Origin: Comamonas sp. B21-038 | GTDB lineage: Bacteria > Pseudomonadota > Gammaproteobacteria > Burkholderiales > Burkholderiaceae_C | DNA: 64,000 nt | Assembly: GCF_022387135.1 (NCBI RefSeq) | Contig: NZ_CP092462.1 | Span: forward strand, 4,712,001 to 4,776,000 | Direction of reading: 5' to 3' | Notes under the pieces: generated by a model | Database searches by the model: none | Told to the model about the DNA's origin: nothing | What the model saw: the letters and a program-made list of their open reading frames with translations, nothing else | Part shown: in pieces, positions 9,656 through 17,902 of the stretch | How positions within the stretch are numbered: position 1 is the stretch's first letter | How the letters are laid out: each line of letters begins with the position of its first letter | Made by a program: the position numbers and the translations under genes

Positions 9656-10780
9656 ATGGACGATACAGCCCCTCATCTACAGCAACACCAGGACGGCACG
9701 CAGCGCTGGGCGCAGCTGCGCGGACGCTGGGGCGCGGCTGAGCTGGGCCAGCGCTCGCTGTGGCGCGATCTGCGCCGCCAGCTCGATGGCGCGGCACCGG
9801 GCAAAGAACAGGGCTGGGACCTGTCCGAGGTGCAGTGGCTGGACCATGTGGGCGCGCAGCTCTTGTGGGACCACTGGGGCCAGCAGTGGCCTGCGCAATT
9901 GCGCACCACCGATCTGCAGCGCCAGATGCTGGAGCGGGTGGCCTCGTTGACGATGGGCTGCCCGCCGGAGACCCAGGTCAACTGGTGGGGCTGGCTGATC
10001 CAGTTGGGCCTGGTGCTGCTGGGCTTCATGGCCCATGTGCGCAGCATGGTCGAGATGGTCGGGCAGTTGCTGCTGGATGTGCTGCGCCTCATCAAGAACC
10101 CGCTGCGCGGCCCCTGGCGCGATGTGTCGGGCCATTTGTATGCGATGGGCGCCACGGCGCTGCCGATCACGGCCCTGGTGGGCTTCTTGATCGGTGTGGT
10201 GCTGGCCTATCTGATGTCGCTGCAGCTGCGCCAGTTCGGTGCCGATGCCTTCATCGTCAATATTCTGGGCATCTCGCTGGTGCGCGAGCTGGGACCGCTG
10301 CTGGGTGCGATCCTGGTCGCCGGCCGCACTGGCTCGGCCATCACTGCGCAGATCGGCGTGATGCGGGTCAACGAAGAGCTCGATGCGATGCAGGTGATGG
10401 GTATTGCGCAAGGCTACCGCCTGGTGATGCCGCGTGCACTGGCGCTGGCGCTGGCGATGCCGCTGGTGTCGATGTGGACCACGGTCTGCGCGCTGGTCGG
10501 CGGCATGATGGCGGCTGATGCCGCGATGGGCGTATCGCCTGCCTATTTCCTGCAGGCGATGCCCGGCGCGGTCGATATTGCGAACCTCTACCTGGCACTG
10601 GCCAAGTCGGTCACCTTTGGCGTGGCCATTGCGCTGATTGCCTGCCATTGGGGCCTGGAGGTCGAGCCCAACACCCAGAGCCTGGGCCGGGGCACGACTT
10701 CGTCGGTGGTGATCTCGATCACCGCAGTGATCGTGCTCGATGCGATCTTTGCGATTGCATTCCGCAAGGTGGGGTTCTAG
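9656..10780 (+). CDS. MlaE-type lipid ABC transporter permease with N-terminal STAS-like region
   Basis: Inner-membrane permease of an MCE/Mla-type phospholipid transporter that moves lipids between inner membrane and periplasmic carriers. Residues 1 to about 105 are soluble and resemble a STAS-like domain, ending near MLERVASLTMG. The MlaE domain follows with about five membrane segments and the family core ISLVRELGPLLGAILVAGRTG plus ELDAMQVMGI. The fused form (about 374 aa against 260 for E. coli MlaE) is common in beta- and alphaproteobacteria. The ATPase gene begins 2 nt after the stop, so translation is coupled. Confidence 0.88.
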   Translation: MDDTAPHLQQHQDGTQRWAQLRGRWGAAELGQRSLWRDLRRQLDGAAPGKEQGWDLSEVQWLDHVGAQLLWDHWGQQWPAQLRTTDLQRQMLERVASLTMGCPPETQVNWWGWLIQLGLVLLGFMAHVRSMVEMVGQLLLDVLRLIKNPLRGPWRDVSGHLYAMGATALPITALVGFLIGVVLAYLMSLQLRQFGADAFIVNILGISLVRELGPLLGAILVAGRTGSAITAQIGVMRVNEELDAMQVMGIAQGYRLVMPRALALALAMPLVSMWTTVCALVGGMMAADAAMGVSPAYFLQAMPGAVDIANLYLALAKSVTFGVAIALIACHWGLEVEPNTQSLGRGTTSSVVISITAVIVLDAIFAIAFRKVGF

Positions 10781-10782
10781 TG

Positions 10783-11610
10783 ATGGACAAGGCGGTATCT
10801 CCCCCACCCAACGCAGTGGCCAGCGATGAGAAGGTCGTTGATATCCGCAAGCTGTGGACCGTGTTCGGCCAGGGCGAGCGGGCCTTTGCGATCCACCAGG
10901 ATCTGGACATGTCCGTCTACCGGGGCGAGATCCTGACCCTGGTCGGCGGCTCGGGCACCGGCAAATCGGTGCTGTTGCGCCAGATGCTGGGGCTGCTGCA
11001 GCCCGCCAAGGGCGAGGTGCTGATCATGGGCCAGCCGGTCCGGGAGCTGAGCCTGCGGGGCGCGGCCTCGCGCATCGGCATGCTGTTCCAGCAAGGGGCG
11101 CTGTTCTCGGCTTTCAATGTGCTGGAGAACATCGCGTTTCCGCTCAGCGAGCAGGGAACCTTGCCCAAGGATGTGGTGCGTGATGCAGCCATGGTCAAGC
11201 TGCAGATGGTGGGCCTCAAGCCCGAGCATGCAACGCGGATGCCCTCCGACCTGTCGGGCGGCATGATCAAGCGCGTGGCACTGGCGCGCTCGCTGATCAT
11301 GGACCCGCCGCTGCTGCTGCTCGACGAGCCCACCGCCGGGCTCGACCCCAACAGCTCGGACGAGTTCTGCGATCTGCTCAAGGACCTGCATGCCGAGCTG
11401 GGGCTGACCGTGGTCATGGTCACCCATGACCTCGATACCTTGTTTGCGCTGTCCACCCGCGTGGCAGTGCTGGCCGAAAAAAGAGTGATTGTCTCGGGCA
11501 CACCGGCCGAAGTGGTGCAGTTCAAGCATCCGTTTATTGAACATTTCTTCCTGGGTGAGCGTGGACGCCGTGCAATGGCTCCGGTGGCGCTTGGTGGGGT
11601 GAAGGGATAG
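10783..11610 (+). CDS. MlaF-type ABC transporter ATP-binding protein
   Basis: ATPase of the lipid transporter. The 275-aa product shows Walker A GGSGTGKS, a Q-loop in MLFQQGALFS, ABC signature LSGGM, Walker B LLLLDEPTAGLD and the switch histidine in VTHDLDT. The signature LSGGM (not LSGGQ) is typical of MlaF-like ATPases. I chose the ATG at 10783, two nucleotides after the permease stop; the frame stays open further upstream but inside the permease gene. The MCE gene follows after 2 nt. Confidence 0.92.
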   Translation: MDKAVSPPPNAVASDEKVVDIRKLWTVFGQGERAFAIHQDLDMSVYRGEILTLVGGSGTGKSVLLRQMLGLLQPAKGEVLIMGQPVRELSLRGAASRIGMLFQQGALFSAFNVLENIAFPLSEQGTLPKDVVRDAAMVKLQMVGLKPEHATRMPSDLSGGMIKRVALARSLIMDPPLLLLDEPTAGLDPNSSDEFCDLLKDLHAELGLTVVMVTHDLDTLFALSTRVAVLAEKRVIVSGTPAEVVQFKHPFIEHFFLGERGRRAMAPVALGGVKG

Positions 11611-11612
11611 CT

Positions 11613-12578
11613 ATGGAAAACAAATCACACGCACTGGCGGCTGGATTGTTTGTGGTCTTGCTCACGGCGCTGGTCATCTTCCTGAGCCTGTGGATGGGCC
11701 GTGACAACACGAACTACACGCGCTATGAACTGTCCACCCGTGAGACCGTCAGCGGCCTGCAGCCGCAGGCCGCGGTGCGCTACAAGGGCGTGGCCGTAGG
11801 CCGCGTGACCAAGATCGAGTTCGACCCGGCCAAGGACGGCACGGTGCTGATCATCATCGCGGTCAACTCGGAAGCGCCCATCACCAAAACCACCTACGCG
11901 ATGCTGGGCTACCAGGGTGTCACGGGCCTGGCCCATATCCAGCTTGATGACGACAACACCGAAACCACGCCGCTGCCGCCCGGCCCCGATGGGATTCCGC
12001 GCCTGCGCGTCAAGCCTTCGCCCTTTGGCCAGATTGCCGAGCAGGGGCCAATCATCCTGCAGCAGGTGGAAGATGCGACCCGCAAGGTCAACGACCTGCT
12101 CAGCCCGGGCAACCAGCAGGTGCTGGTGGACAGCATGAAGAGCCTGGGCCAGGCGGCCCAGAGCCTGGACCAGCTGAGCAAGCGCCTGGTCGTCACCGTC
12201 GATACCAAGCTCGATCCGGCGCTCGACAGCCTGCCTGCCGTGGCCCAGGATGCGCGCAAGACGCTGGCCGGTATCCAGAAAACCTCGAACGACGTCAGCG
12301 CTGCAGTCGGCAGCCTGGCGGCCAAGGGTGGGGTTGTTGACCAGATGGGCCAGGCGGTCGAGAAGGTCAGCGACGCGGCCGACAACTTCAACCGCAGCAC
12401 CCTGCCCGCCATGGGCCGTACGATGCACGATGTGGGCGCCGCCGCGCGCCGCATGGGCGATACGGCCGATGCGTTCAAGAACAACCCGCAGTCTCTGATC
12501 TATGGCAGCTCCAATGCGCTGCCAGGCCCTGGCGAGCCAGGTTTTGTAGCCCCGCCCGCCGTGGGCAGCGGCCGATAG
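11613..12578 (+). CDS. MlaD/MCE family periplasmic lipid-binding subunit
   Basis: Membrane-anchored MCE protein forming the periplasmic ring of the transporter. The 321-aa product has an N-terminal membrane segment (about residues 8-28, HALAAGLFVVLLTALVIF). The MCE domain (about 38-115, with VSGLQPQAAVRYKGVAVGRV) follows, and then a long helical C-terminal region predicted to form a tube or coiled coil. It is longer than E. coli MlaD (183 aa), closer to the PqiB/YebT style tail. Spacings of 1-2 nt to both neighbours show a tightly coupled operon. Confidence 0.9.
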   Translation: MENKSHALAAGLFVVLLTALVIFLSLWMGRDNTNYTRYELSTRETVSGLQPQAAVRYKGVAVGRVTKIEFDPAKDGTVLIIIAVNSEAPITKTTYAMLGYQGVTGLAHIQLDDDNTETTPLPPGPDGIPRLRVKPSPFGQIAEQGPIILQQVEDATRKVNDLLSPGNQQVLVDSMKSLGQAAQSLDQLSKRLVVTVDTKLDPALDSLPAVAQDARKTLAGIQKTSNDVSAAVGSLAAKGGVVDQMGQAVEKVSDAADNFNRSTLPAMGRTMHDVGAAARRMGDTADAFKNNPQSLIYGSSNALPGPGEPGFVAPPAVGSGR

Positions 12579-12579
12579 G

Positions 12580-13260
12580 ATGGATGCCATGATTTCTACT
12601 TCCCTGCGTCGCCGCCTGCACGGCGCTGGCCGTGCCGCCCTGGTGGTGACGGCCGTGGCGGTGCTGGCCGCTTGCTCGGCACTGCCGCAAAAGCCCCAAC
12701 CGGTGGCACGCTATGACTTCGGACCGGCGCAGGCCCTGGCGGCACCGGCCACGTCTGCCGCGACGACCGAGCCCCTCGTTCTGGCCGACGTGCGCGCGGC
12801 CGGGGTACCCGATGCCAGCGCTTCCATCTACTACCGGCTGGCCTATGCGGATGCGCGCGAACTGCGGCCCTATACCCAGGCCAGCTGGGTGCTGCCGGCG
12901 ATGCAGCTGATCCAGCAGCGCATGCGCGATGTGCTCAGCGGCCAGCGGGCCGTCGTGCTCGATGACGATGGCGCCACGCCGCTGCTGCGCAATACTGCGT
13001 ACCCAGCGATGCTGCGCCTGGAGGTGGTCGATTTCAGCCAGGTATTTGACTCTGCCCAGTCCAGCCACGGCGTGCTGCGCATGCGCGCCACCTTGAGCGA
13101 GATCACGCCCAAGGGTGAGCGCTGGCTGGCCCAGCAGGTGTTCGATGCCCGCCAACCGGCCACCAGTGCAGATGCTGCGGGCGCTGCAGCATCGCTGGCG
13201 GCCGCCACCGACCAGGTTGCCCAGCAGCTCGATACCTGGCTGCGCCAACAGAACCGCTGA
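12580..13260 (+). CDS. ABC-type transport auxiliary lipoprotein (PqiC/YmbA-like)
   Basis: Probable outer-membrane lipoprotein that receives or hands over lipid for the Mla-type transporter. The 226-aa product has a signal peptide ending in lipobox L-A-A-C with Cys32. Its body, including YYRLAYADARELRPYTQASW, resembles the ABC_trans_aux domain found in PqiC. Starts at 12580 or 12589 are both possible; the second gives a more usual signal length. It begins 1 nt after the MCE gene and its stop overlaps the next start by 1 nt. Confidence 0.85.
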   Translation: MDAMISTSLRRRLHGAGRAALVVTAVAVLAACSALPQKPQPVARYDFGPAQALAAPATSAATTEPLVLADVRAAGVPDASASIYYRLAYADARELRPYTQASWVLPAMQLIQQRMRDVLSGQRAVVLDDDGATPLLRNTAYPAMLRLEVVDFSQVFDSAQSSHGVLRMRATLSEITPKGERWLAQQVFDARQPATSADAAGAAASLAAATDQVAQQLDTWLRQQNR

Positions 13261-13898
13261 TGCGCGCAGCATGGAGGCGCCCGCTGTGGCGCGCGGCGGC
13301 CGCCTGGATGCTGGGTGCCATGGCGGTGGTGCCGCTGTTGGCCGCAGAGATGGGCGACGATGCCTACCGGGAGGCGGTGGCGCAGCTCGATGCGCAGGCG
13401 GACCGGGCGCTGGCGCATTGCAAGCAGCTCGCTGGTGGCCCCAATGCCCAGCGCCGCTGCCTGCTGGAGGCAGAGACCCAGCACCAGGTCGATGCCGCTG
13501 CGCTGCAGGCGCGGCGCCACCCCAGCGGTAACAACCATTTCAAGGCGCTTGCGGCCCAGGTGGAACGGCGCCATGCGCTGGCCGCCGAGGACTGCAAGAG
13601 CCGCCATGCCGGCAACGACAAGGACAGCAAGAGCGCGCAGCAGGCATGCCTGCGTGAGGCCAAGCAAAAGCGCGCGGCCGGCATCCAGGATGCGCACCAG
13701 CAGGCGGCCAGCGAGGTTTCCATCTTCACGCCACCCAAGAGCCAGGCCGAACGCCAGCGCGAAGCCGACCTGGACACCGCCATCCGCAAGTGCGACAGCC
13801 TGCTGGGCGATGCCAATGTGCAGTGCGTGCGCGGCCTGTCTCCGGAGGCACGGTTGCGCGCGCTGAGCCGGGGCAGTGGCGCGCCGCCTGCCAAATAG
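13260..13898 (+). CDS. hypothetical secreted protein with three Cys-pair repeats
   Basis: I do not recognise this 212-aa protein. It has a signal peptide (basic MRAAWRRPLWR, then a hydrophobic stretch ending LLAA at about residue 28). A highly charged helical body follows. Three imperfect repeats each carry two cysteines: C-x12-C (HCKQL...RRCLLEA), C-x17-C (DCKSRH...ACLREA) and C-x10-C (KCDSLL...QCVRG). This suggests three periplasmic disulfide hairpins on helices. Its start overlaps the lipoprotein stop (TGATG), so it is translated with the Mla-type operon and may be an accessory factor; that role is inference. Confidence 0.7.
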   Translation: MRAAWRRPLWRAAAAWMLGAMAVVPLLAAEMGDDAYREAVAQLDAQADRALAHCKQLAGGPNAQRRCLLEAETQHQVDAAALQARRHPSGNNHFKALAAQVERRHALAAEDCKSRHAGNDKDSKSAQQACLREAKQKRAAGIQDAHQQAASEVSIFTPPKSQAERQREADLDTAIRKCDSLLGDANVQCVRGLSPEARLRALSRGSGAPPAK

Positions 13899-13915
13899 GC
13901 ACCCACCTTTGAAAC

Positions 13916-13947
13916 GCAACCAGGCGGCCCGAGGGCTGCCTGGTTGC
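13916..13947. terminator. shared hairpin between convergent genes
   Basis: GCAACCAGGC and GCCTGGTTGC form a 10-bp outer stem, extended inward by CCC/GGG across a 2-nt mismatch. There is no long U-run on either side. It lies between the rightward Mla-type operon and the leftward cre unit, so it could end both. Confidence 0.55.
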
Positions 13948-13965
13948 ATGGGGTGGTAGCGGCGC

Positions 13966-14163
13966 TCAGAACCGCTGCTGGGCCAGCAGCAGCGAGCAGC
14001 GCAGCCGCAGCCACATCAGGCGCCGGGCATTGGCCTGCAGCGGCAGCTGGCTGCCACGCTCCAGCCACTGGTCACGCAGCGCACGCAACTGGCTGCGGCT
14101 CATCTGGCGCTGGGCCAGGCGCCATTGCTGGCGCTGCTTTTCCATGCGGTGGTCGGTGTTCAT
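13966..14163 (-). CDS. small hypothetical protein coupled to creD
   Basis: A 65-aa, strongly basic protein (MNTDHRMEKQRQQWRLAQRQ start, then LRALRDQWLERGSQ) with no membrane segment and a probable long helix. Its ATG overlaps the creD stop codon by 4 nt (ATGA), the usual sign of translational coupling, so I accept it despite its size. I know of no named function. It may be a Comamonadaceae-specific addition to the CreBC regulon. Confidence 0.6.
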   Translation of the reverse strand: MNTDHRMEKQRQQWRLAQRQMSRSQLRALRDQWLERGSQLPLQANARRLMWLRLRCSLLLAQQRF

Positions 14164-15575
14164 GCGCGCTCCTGCAGGCCTTGGGCCCAGGCCTTCGGGG
14201 CGGGCTCGGGGTTGTCGCCTTTGCCAAACGCATACCAGTCAACCTTGCGCGTGGCCACCATCACGATCGCCAGCACGGCAAACAGTGCGAGCGAGCCGAC
14301 GGCCAGCGCCGTCTGCTCGAGCTGCAGCAGCACGAACAAGAGGCCATACATCACCGCAATCAGCGCCGCAAACGGCAGGCCGCGCCGCAGGCTGCCCAGG
14401 ATGTGGCTGGCGTAGTAGCCCAGCAGCAGCACGCAGGCGCCGGCGCCCATCGCATAGGCCTGTGTGAAGCCCAGATGCTCGGACAGGCTGATCAACAGCA
14501 GGAAGAAAATGCACAGCGCCGAGCCCACCAGCAGGTACTGCACCGGGTGCACGCGCAGCTTCTTGAGCACCTCGAACATGGCCACGGCCACGAAGGTCAG
14601 CACAACGAACAGCACCCCGTACTTGGTGGCGCGGTCGCTCAGGCTGTAAGGGTTGACCGGGTCGATGAAGCTGGTGCCGAACTGCTCCAGGCACTGGCTT
14701 TCTTCGGCCGCATAGGCGTAGCTGGTATCGGCGATGCCCAGGCTGCACAGCGAGCGCTCCTGGACAAAAGCCTGGCGTGCCGACGAGGCCAGCGCAGGAA
14801 TGCTCCAACTGGCGGTGAAGCCCTGTTCGCTGACCTCGCGGCCCAGCGGCAGGAAGTTGCCACCAAACGAGGGATGGGGCCAGTCGGCCTGCATGCTGAC
14901 CTGGTTGGTGCCGCCCAGCGGCACAAAGGCCACGCGCTCGGTGCCCATCAGCTGCAGCAGCACGACCACCTCCATCGTGGCGTTGCTGTCGCTGCCGCTG
15001 GCGCCGGCAGCCAGGGTCTTGGACTGCAGGCCCCGGGGGTAGACGCTGTGGCCGGTGCCCGGCTCCAGTGGCAGTGGCTTGCCATCGACCTGCAGGGTCG
15101 CGCTGCGGATGCCGCGCGGATCGCTCAGTGGCAGGACCAGACGCGGCGCATCGCAATGGCGCACGGCGCTGCCCTCAGGCTTGCCTTGCAACTGGTTGCC
15201 CGGCGCAAAGCGCGCCACCAGCTTGTCATGCATCAGGAAGGTGTTGACCTGGTAGAGGCCACGGGCGCGGGGCTGCATCTCGGCACGTGTCTGGTGGCTG
15301 AGCTCATCGGGCAACGCGTAGCGCTGAAAGCTGACCAGCCGCGTTTCCACGCGCCCTTCACTGTCCTTGCCGCTCACCTCACGGCTGCAGCGCTGGGCCA
15401 GCACCGGGCCGAACAATGTCTGCGGACCGGCGGTGCTGTTGACCACGCTTTGTACCGCGCGGTCGCGGTTGTAGATGCGGTCGCGCACCACATCGCTGAT
15501 CATCATCAGCGCCACCATCAAAAGCGCCATGGTGATGGCCAGGCTCAAGGCCTTTTGCACCAGTCTGTTTTTCAT
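14160..15575 (-). CDS. creD: CreD inner membrane protein
   Basis: Inner-membrane protein that is the best-known CreBC target and affects envelope stress and beta-lactam responses in other Gram-negatives. The 471-aa product has an N-terminal membrane segment (about residues 8-28), the family region around TLFGPVLAQRC, a large periplasmic part, then a cluster of about six membrane segments from about residue 320. The length is close to E. coli CreD (450 aa). It lies 110 nt downstream of creC with a CreB site between them. Confidence 0.9.
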   Translation of the reverse strand: MKNRLVQKALSLAITMALLMVALMMISDVVRDRIYNRDRAVQSVVNSTAGPQTLFGPVLAQRCSREVSGKDSEGRVETRLVSFQRYALPDELSHQTRAEMQPRARGLYQVNTFLMHDKLVARFAPGNQLQGKPEGSAVRHCDAPRLVLPLSDPRGIRSATLQVDGKPLPLEPGTGHSVYPRGLQSKTLAAGASGSDSNATMEVVVLLQLMGTERVAFVPLGGTNQVSMQADWPHPSFGGNFLPLGREVSEQGFTASWSIPALASSARQAFVQERSLCSLGIADTSYAYAAEESQCLEQFGTSFIDPVNPYSLSDRATKYGVLFVVLTFVAVAMFEVLKKLRVHPVQYLLVGSALCIFFLLLISLSEHLGFTQAYAMGAGACVLLLGYYASHILGSLRRGLPFAALIAVMYGLLFVLLQLEQTALAVGSLALFAVLAIVMVATRKVDWYAFGKGDNPEPAPKAWAQGLQERA

Positions 15576-15644
15576 GCATTCCTCGTTGCTCTGTGTATCG
15601 GTGCGGCGAGTGTCGGCGGCCCCGGTGAGCCGAGCATGAAGTCT

Positions 15645-15660
15645 GTGAAGGCAGCGTGAA
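15645..15660 (-). promoter_or_regulatory. CreB binding site (cre tag) upstream of creD
   Basis: On the minus strand TTCAC-GCTGCC-TTCAC is an exact match to the published cre tag TTCACNNNNNNTTCAC. It lies 70-85 nt before the creD ATG, between creC and creD, and is strong independent support for the CreBC assignment. Confidence 0.85.
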
Positions 15661-15685
15661 GTGGCGGCGATGGGCGATGAAATGC

Positions 15686-17152
15686 TCAGCCCTGGGCCGA
15701 GAAATCGAGGCTGGCGCGCAGGCCGGGATGGGTGTTGGCAAACTGCAGCCGGCCGCCATGCAGCAGCATGATGCGCTGCACGATGGACAGGCCCAGCCCG
15801 GTGCCGCTGCGCTCGCCATTGGGGCGCGGCGTGGTGAAGAAGCGCTCTCCCAGGCGGTGCAACAGGCTGTCGGGCACGCCCGGGCCGCTGTCCTGCACGC
15901 TCAGGCGCTGGGGCTCCAAGGTCAGCACGATCTGGCTGTGCGCCGGCGAGAAATCCAGGGCATTGGCCAGCAGGTTGCTGATGGCCAAGGTGACCAGCGC
16001 TGCATCCCAGGCGCCCTGGCTGTCGCCGCCCTGCAGCTGCAGCTGTATGCCTTTTTGTGCGGCGGTGGCCTGCAGCTGCGCGATGGCCTGCGCAGCACAG
16101 GCGCGCAGGCTGGTGGGGGTGCCTGCCTGGGCCAGCCCGTTGCGCTGCTCCAGCTGGCTCAGCTGCATCAGCTGGTCGATCAGGTTTTGCAGGCGCAGGC
16201 TTTGGTCCACCACCTGCTGGGCAAACATGGCGCGGTCGGCGGCGGGCAGATCGTCCTGCAGCAGCTCGCCTGCGCCCCGGATGGCGGCGACCGGGCTCTT
16301 GAGCTCATGCGTGAGGGCGCGCACATAGCCTTCGATGTAGTCGCGCCCTTCCAGCCGGCGGCGCATCGAATCCATGGCCTGGGCCAGGTCGCCCAGCTCG
16401 CCAGGAACATCGGGCACCTCGGGCGTCTTGTGCGGCAGCAGCTTGCCTTGCGCCTCCTGCAGGGTGGGGCCCTGCACATGCTGGGCATAGCTGCGCAGCT
16501 TGCGCACCTGCACCACCAGCCACCAGGTGATGGCAAAGCCGACGGCGGCCGACAGCAGCAGGAACAGCACGCCGCCGCGCAGCATCTTGCGCTCGCTGCT
16601 GTCGATGATGCTCTGCACCGCATTGGCCGGCTTGGAGACGGTGAGCACGCCGAGGATGGCGCCATCCCGCATGATGGGCGCGGAGACATACATGACGCTG
16701 GTGGCCTCGTCGGTGGCCACTTCGCGTGAGGTGCGGGCGCCGTACTCGCCGCGCAGGGTGAGGGCCACATTGCGCCAGCGCGCGTAGTCGGCCCCCACAT
16801 CCTGGCCGGCGGAATCGAACAGCACGCGGCCCTGGCCGTTGGTGACCGTCACGCGCAGGTCCAGCGCGGCTTTGCGCGTGTCCCAGATCCACACCCGCAG
16901 CGGCTGCTCGAAGGCGGCCTGCACATGCTGGGCAAAGCGGCTGTTGCTGCTGCCGCTACCGCTGCCCAGCTTGCCATCGGCCAGGTCATCGCTGGCCTGG
17001 GCGGCCAGCAGGTAGGCGGTCTCGACCAAGGTGTCTTCGGTCACCTTGCGCACGCTGGGCTTGATCTCGGCCATGAACACGCGCAGCACAAAGAAGGCGG
17101 CCAGCCCGTTGATCAGGAAGAAGGCAAACAGCAGGCGGATCCCCAGACGCAT
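15686..17152 (-). CDS. creC: sensor histidine kinase CreC
   Basis: Membrane sensor kinase that phosphorylates CreB. The 488-aa product has an N-terminal membrane segment (about residues 5-27), a periplasmic sensor region (about 28-190), a second membrane segment around VLFLLLSAAVGFAITWWLV and a HAMP-like linker. The phosphoacceptor is His282 (ALTHELKSPVAAIRG), and the ATPase domain has the N box ISNLLANALDF, G1 DSGPGVP and G2 GTGLGLSIV. The Ser-rich loop GSGSGSSNS in the sensor region is noteworthy. It starts 9 nt after creB stops. Confidence 0.92.
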   Translation of the reverse strand: MRLGIRLLFAFFLINGLAAFFVLRVFMAEIKPSVRKVTEDTLVETAYLLAAQASDDLADGKLGSGSGSSNSRFAQHVQAAFEQPLRVWIWDTRKAALDLRVTVTNGQGRVLFDSAGQDVGADYARWRNVALTLRGEYGARTSREVATDEATSVMYVSAPIMRDGAILGVLTVSKPANAVQSIIDSSERKMLRGGVLFLLLSAAVGFAITWWLVVQVRKLRSYAQHVQGPTLQEAQGKLLPHKTPEVPDVPGELGDLAQAMDSMRRRLEGRDYIEGYVRALTHELKSPVAAIRGAGELLQDDLPAADRAMFAQQVVDQSLRLQNLIDQLMQLSQLEQRNGLAQAGTPTSLRACAAQAIAQLQATAAQKGIQLQLQGGDSQGAWDAALVTLAISNLLANALDFSPAHSQIVLTLEPQRLSVQDSGPGVPDSLLHRLGERFFTTPRPNGERSGTGLGLSIVQRIMLLHGGRLQFANTHPGLRASLDFSAQG

Positions 17153-17161
17153 GGCCGGTCC

Positions 17162-17878
17162 TCAGCTGCCGTCGCGCAGGCTGTAGCCCATGCCCCGGTG
17201 CGTGGTGATGAAGTCCTGGTCAGCGACGACGGCGCGCAGCTTGGCGCGCAGGGTCTTGATGTGGGTGTCCACCGTGCGGTCGGTGCTGTCGCTGTGCAGG
17301 CCCCAGACGGCATCGAGCAAATGGTGGCGGCTGAGGATGCGGCCCTGCGCGGCCAGCAGGCTGCTGAGCAGCTGGAATTCGCGCCGCGTCAGATCCAGCA
17401 GCACGCCTTGCAGGCGCACGCACTGGCCGGCCTCGTCCACCTGGAACGCGTTGCGGGCGGCGTGGGGCGGGGCATGGCTGGCAGTGGCTGGCGGCGGTGA
17501 AAACTGCTGGGCACGGCGCAGCAGCGCGCGGGTGCGCGCCACCAGCTCGCGCGGGCTGAAGGGCTTGCTCAGGTAGTCATCGGCGCCCAGCTCCAGGCCC
17601 AGCACGCGGTCGACCTCTTCGCCCCGGGCGCTGAGCACCAGGATGGGCGCGGGCGAGCCGGCGGTGCGCAGCTGGCGGCACCAGTCCAGGCCATTGCCAT
17701 CGGGCAGGCCCACATCGAGCAGCAGCGCATCAAAGCGGCCGCTGGCCCACTGCGCGCGGGCATCGGCCATCAAGAGGCTGTGGGTGCAGCGGATGCCATC
17801 GCGCTCCAGCGCATAGCAGACGGTGCGGGCAATGGCTGGGTCGTCTTCCAGCAGCAGAACATGGGGGGTAGAGAGCAT
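17162..17878 (-). CDS. creB: response regulator CreB
   Basis: OmpR/PhoB-family transcription factor activated by CreC. The 238-aa product has a receiver domain with acidic pocket E11-D12-D13, phosphoacceptor D55 (LLLDVGLPDGNG) and the switch lysine in SKPF. A winged-helix DNA-binding domain (about residues 140-235) follows, with DSTDRTVDTHIKTLRAKL as recognition region. It is the first gene of creB-creC-creD. No cre tag is visible immediately upstream of creB itself. Confidence 0.92.
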   Translation of the reverse strand: MLSTPHVLLLEDDPAIARTVCYALERDGIRCTHSLLMADARAQWASGRFDALLLDVGLPDGNGLDWCRQLRTAGSPAPILVLSARGEEVDRVLGLELGADDYLSKPFSPRELVARTRALLRRAQQFSPPPATASHAPPHAARNAFQVDEAGQCVRLQGVLLDLTRREFQLLSSLLAAQGRILSRHHLLDAVWGLHSDSTDRTVDTHIKTLRAKLRAVVADQDFITTHRGMGYSLRDGS

Positions 17879-17902
17879 GTTGGCTTGGGTCTGAACGGCG
17901 GC

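Noticed and set aside
10648-10782. Longer N-terminus for the MlaF-type ATPase
   Set aside because: The extension lies entirely inside the permease gene; the ATG at 10783 is two bases after the permease stop, as expected for coupling.
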